In this document: in pieces, positions 62,051 to 64,000 of the stretch
Position numbering within the stretch: position 1 is the first letter of the stretch
How the letters are laid out: each line of letters starts with the position of its first letter
The notes under the pieces: model-generated
What the model was told of the DNA's origin: nothing
Databases searched by the model: none
What the model saw: the letters and a program-made list of their open reading frames with translations, nothing else
Assembly: GCA_963727845.1 (NCBI GenBank)
Contig: CAVSHI010000006.1
Location: 496,001 to 560,000, forward strand
Direction of reading: 5' to 3'
DNA: 64,000 bases
DNA from: JBEKTW01 sp963727845
GTDB lineage: Bacteria; Bacteroidota; Ignavibacteria; UBA10030; SZUA-254
Made by a program: the position numbers and the translations under genes

Positions 62051-62677
62051 GTGATTACAAATCTCATTGAAGTCGTTGGTCGTTGGATCATTGATGTTAT
62101 CTCGAACCTCGGATACCCGGGGATCATCCTCTGTATGGCGATTGAGAGCGCGTGCATTCCGTTGCCGAGCGAAATTATCATGCCGTTTTCCGGTTACCTG
62201 GTCATTGCGGGCAGATTCAATCTGTGGTGGACCGGTATCGCGGGGGCGATCGGCTGTGTCATCGGTTCAGTGATCGCTTATGCCGCCGGCGTGTACGGCG
62301 GCAGGCCATTCATTGAGAAGTATGGGAAATATGTTCTTGTTTCCCACCACGACCTTGATCTTGCCGACCGCTGGTTTTCCAGGTATGGGGATTGGGCGAT
62401 CTTTTTTTCAAGGCTTCTTCCCGTCGTTCGAACCTTCATTTCTCTTCCCGCCGGCATCGCGCGGATGCCTTTCTGGCGGTTCGTGCTGTATACATTTCTC
62501 GGTTCCCTCCCGTGGTGTTTTCTGCTTTCCTGGGTCGGGATCAAGCTGGGTGAAAACTGGGGCACGTTGCGGGATTATTTCCATCAGGCGGACATTGTCA
62601 TTGGTATCGTTATCGTAATCGGGGCGGCCTGGTGGGTTTACCGCCACGTAAGGGGGATACGGAACGGAAATTCGTAA
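62051..62677 (+). CDS. DedA family membrane protein
   Basis: A 208-residue inner-membrane protein of the DedA/SNARE-associated family, which includes undecaprenyl-phosphate and phospholipid flippases. Marks are ESACIPLPSEIIMPFSG, FSRLLPVVRTFISLPAGIARMPFWRF and the final spans. The start is GTG at 62051. It lies 147 bases after the membrane protein and 44 bases before the pseudouridine synthase gene. Confidence 0.9.
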   Translation: MITNLIEVVGRWIIDVISNLGYPGIILCMAIESACIPLPSEIIMPFSGYLVIAGRFNLWWTGIAGAIGCVIGSVIAYAAGVYGGRPFIEKYGKYVLVSHHDLDLADRWFSRYGDWAIFFSRLLPVVRTFISLPAGIARMPFWRFVLYTFLGSLPWCFLLSWVGIKLGENWGTLRDYFHQADIVIGIVIVIGAAWWVYRHVRGIRNGNS

Positions 62678-62721
62678 ATCCAGTCCCCGGATCGTGAAGA
62701 ACTTCTCTTGAATCCTGAATC

Positions 62722-63543
62722 GTGAAAGGCGCGGCCATACGCGATGTCAGTCTGGCGCGAGCGCTTTCCAAACTCGGATTTTGCTCGCGGACTCAGGCGG
62801 TTGAACTGATTCACGCCGGACGAGTTTCCGTCAATGGCCGGATCGTCGCTAGCGCGTCGTTACGATGCTCGTTGCGAGCGGATAGAATCGAGGTCGATGG
62901 GAAAAGAAGCCAAACGAAAGAACTCATCTACATCATGATGAACAAGCCGGAAGGGGTCGTCACGACCCGCTCCGACGAGCGGGGAAGGGAAACCGTGTAC
63001 GACATCCTCGGCGATGTCGGTCAATGGGTGTATCCGGTGGGACGGCTCGACAAGGAGACGTTGGGATTGCTGCTTTTCACCAACGACCATCGGCTTGGAG
63101 AACGATTGACGAACCCTCGCTCGGGTGTCCCCAAATCGTATCGGGTCATTCTTGATCAACCACTTTCTTCCCTGCATAAGAAGATCTTTGAGGAAGGCAT
63201 GACCCTGGATGGCGAGCAACTGCGTCCTGCGAAAGTTTCGCAATCCACGGGACTGAAAAAAGGAGCCGGCGACTACGGGATGCAATTAACAATTTTCGAA
63301 GGCAGGAACCGCCAGGTCCGGCGCATGTGTGAAGCATTCGAATACAAAGTTCTCAGCCTAACCAGAACGAAGATCGGCGGTTATGATCTGAAGGATTTGA
63401 AACCGGGCGACTGGAAGAGACTCACATCTCGTGAGGTGGAACTTCTGATCCCTGGCGCTCCCCAGAAGGCCCCAGGAAAGCGGAATCGCACATCGTGCAC
63501 CCCTCACCACAAATCGCCAGGCAGTACATCTTCAACGCAGTAA
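62722..63543 (+). CDS. RsuA/RluB-family rRNA pseudouridine synthase
   Basis: A 273-residue pseudouridine synthase. The N-terminal S4 domain (LARALSKLGFCSRTQAVELIHAGRVSVNG) binds RNA, and the catalytic domain holds the aspartate in VYPVGRLDKETLGLLLFTND. The NRQVRRMCEAFEYKVLSLTR motif follows. The RNA site modified cannot be told by eye. The last 25 residues are a basic, probably disordered tail. The start is GTG at 62722. It converges on the antitoxin-toxin remnant and overlaps the remnant by 12 bases. Confidence 0.9.
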   Translation: MKGAAIRDVSLARALSKLGFCSRTQAVELIHAGRVSVNGRIVASASLRCSLRADRIEVDGKRSQTKELIYIMMNKPEGVVTTRSDERGRETVYDILGDVGQWVYPVGRLDKETLGLLLFTNDHRLGERLTNPRSGVPKSYRVILDQPLSSLHKKIFEEGMTLDGEQLRPAKVSQSTGLKKGAGDYGMQLTIFEGRNRQVRRMCEAFEYKVLSLTRTKIGGYDLKDLKPGDWKRLTSREVELLIPGAPQKAPGKRNRTSCTPHHKSPGSTSSTQ

Positions 63544-63675
63544 TCGTTCCTGGAGTACAGTCTGCACATCCCGTCTCCCATCTAAGATGCAATGGACATA
63601 AACTGAAGTCGACTCGATTGAGTAAATGACTCGATAAGGTTTGCAATGCAGCTCTTGAAATTCAGTTACTCCAGG
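63532..63675 (-). pseudogene. C-terminal remnant of a RelE/ParE-type toxin
   Basis: Directly after the antitoxin stop, in the same frame, there are 47 codons reading PGVTEFQELHCKPYRVIYSI, then VYVHCILDGRRDVQTVLQERLLR and a TGA at 63532-63534. This matches the second half of RelE/ParE toxins, in which YRVIYxIE and LDGRRD are conserved. The first half (about 45-50 residues with the start codon) is absent. It looks like a deletion that left the antitoxin intact. Confidence 0.7.
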
Positions 63676-63945
63676 TTATACTCTTTCATTCTTGAATGCT
63701 CTGATTCGTTTCTCCAGGCACGTGAAAGTGTCATCCAACGTCTTTACCTTCCCGCGCTTCATATTTTGCTTGCTGCGGGTTAGGATCTTCAGCAACGCAA
63801 ATGTCTCCAACATACGCTCATACGACCGTATGTCTTGGACGACGACCTTTGCCTCACCACTACGGGTTATGACCAGAGCTTGCCGGGTGTTTGTAATATC
63901 CCGGATTAGTTCTGACGCGTGTGCTTTCAAAGAGGAAGATGCCAT
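63676..63945 (-). CDS. Phd/YefM-type antitoxin
   Basis: An 89-residue protein with the Phd/YefM pattern: SSSLKAHASELIRDITNTRQALVITRSGEAKVVVQDIRSYERMLETFALLKIL, a DNA-binding N-terminus, then a charged toxin-binding tail. It normally represses its own operon and neutralises a RelE/ParE toxin. Only the end of such a toxin follows here. The upstream 55 bases reach the edge of the window. Confidence 0.85.
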   Translation of the reverse strand: MASSSLKAHASELIRDITNTRQALVITRSGEAKVVVQDIRSYERMLETFALLKILTRSKQNMKRGKVKTLDDTFTCLEKRIRAFKNERV

Positions 63946-64000
63946 ATCCCATTACCATTAGTTCCGACAAAGATATTTGAGCCGCTAATACAAAGTGCAA

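Noticed and set aside
1..64000. CRISPR array, prophage or defence island
   Set aside because: I found no regularly spaced direct repeats, phage structural genes, Cas proteins or restriction enzymes.

Overview
The window looks like a chromosome segment from a member of the Fibrobacteres-Chlorobi-Bacteroidetes group, most likely the Ignavibacteria branch. The main reasons are a secreted protein with a type IX secretion C-terminal sorting domain (FQNFPNPFNPTTTISYLLP and what follows), a likely TAnnTTTG-type -10 at nrdJ, a B12-dependent ribonucleotide reductase, an hpnCDE squalene pathway and a lipopolysaccharide (LPS) gene set. This placement is inferred from gene content and sequence style; no database search was run. 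TTG and GTG start codons are unusually common.

Region 1 (1-15470) is one long + strand ribosomal super-operon: the tuf 3' end, then rpsJ-rplC-rplD-rplW-rplB-rpsS-rplV-rpsC-rplP-rpmC-rpsQ-rplN-rplX-rplE-rpsN-rpsH-rplF-rplR, a tRNA-Gln gene, rpsE-rpmD-rplO-secY-map-infA-rpmJ-rpsM-rpsK-rpsD-rpoA-rplQ, and a terminator. rplE carries a one-base insertion.

Region 2 (15850-26080) is an accessory block of secreted or surface proteins on one strand. It holds a large lytic-transglycosylase-like protein, two tandem paralogues with aspartate-rich repeats, a giant InlB-repeat/beta-helix protein cut in two by an IS3-family element, and a type IX secretion cargo protein. One paralogue has a frameshift, the other is fused in frame across a TAG stop to the next reading frame, and the giant gene holds the insertion sequence. 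The block is therefore decaying or poorly resolved.

Region 3 (26250-36660) is leuS followed by an LPS core/O-antigen cluster: three family 2 glycosyltransferases, an MsbA-type exporter, two family 9 heptosyltransferase-like proteins and an O-antigen ligase-like protein. A housekeeping stretch follows (DUF1844, nadK, radA, rdgB), then an NmrA-like reductase, a DUF4905-like protein, a membrane Fe-S oxidoreductase of the HdrD/DUF224 type and an ArnT-like glycosyltransferase.

Region 4 (45690-50961, - strand) reads tRNA(CAU)-tilS-hpt-ftsH-polyprenol kinase-like-deoxyribosyltransferase-like. Region 5 (51118-54332, + strand) is hpnC-hpnD-hpnE, which together make squalene from farnesyl diphosphate. 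Region 6 holds a thioredoxin-fold protein and nrdJ (- strand). A long-chain acyl-CoA synthetase and a histidine-bearing membrane protein follow on the + strand, both frameshifted. The window ends with a DedA protein, an RsuA/RluB-type pseudouridine synthase and a Phd-type antitoxin with only the C-terminal half of its toxin.

Across the window I find five single-base lesions, and all five are +1 insertions. Removing one base in each restores a family-length protein (rplE, the 18.9 kb paralogue, the acyl-CoA synthetase twice, the 61 kb membrane protein). Because rplE is essential, at least some of these are probably sequence or assembly errors. I saw no CRISPR array, prophage or clearly new defence system. 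The most distinctive material is the secreted-protein block at 15.8-26.1 kb.
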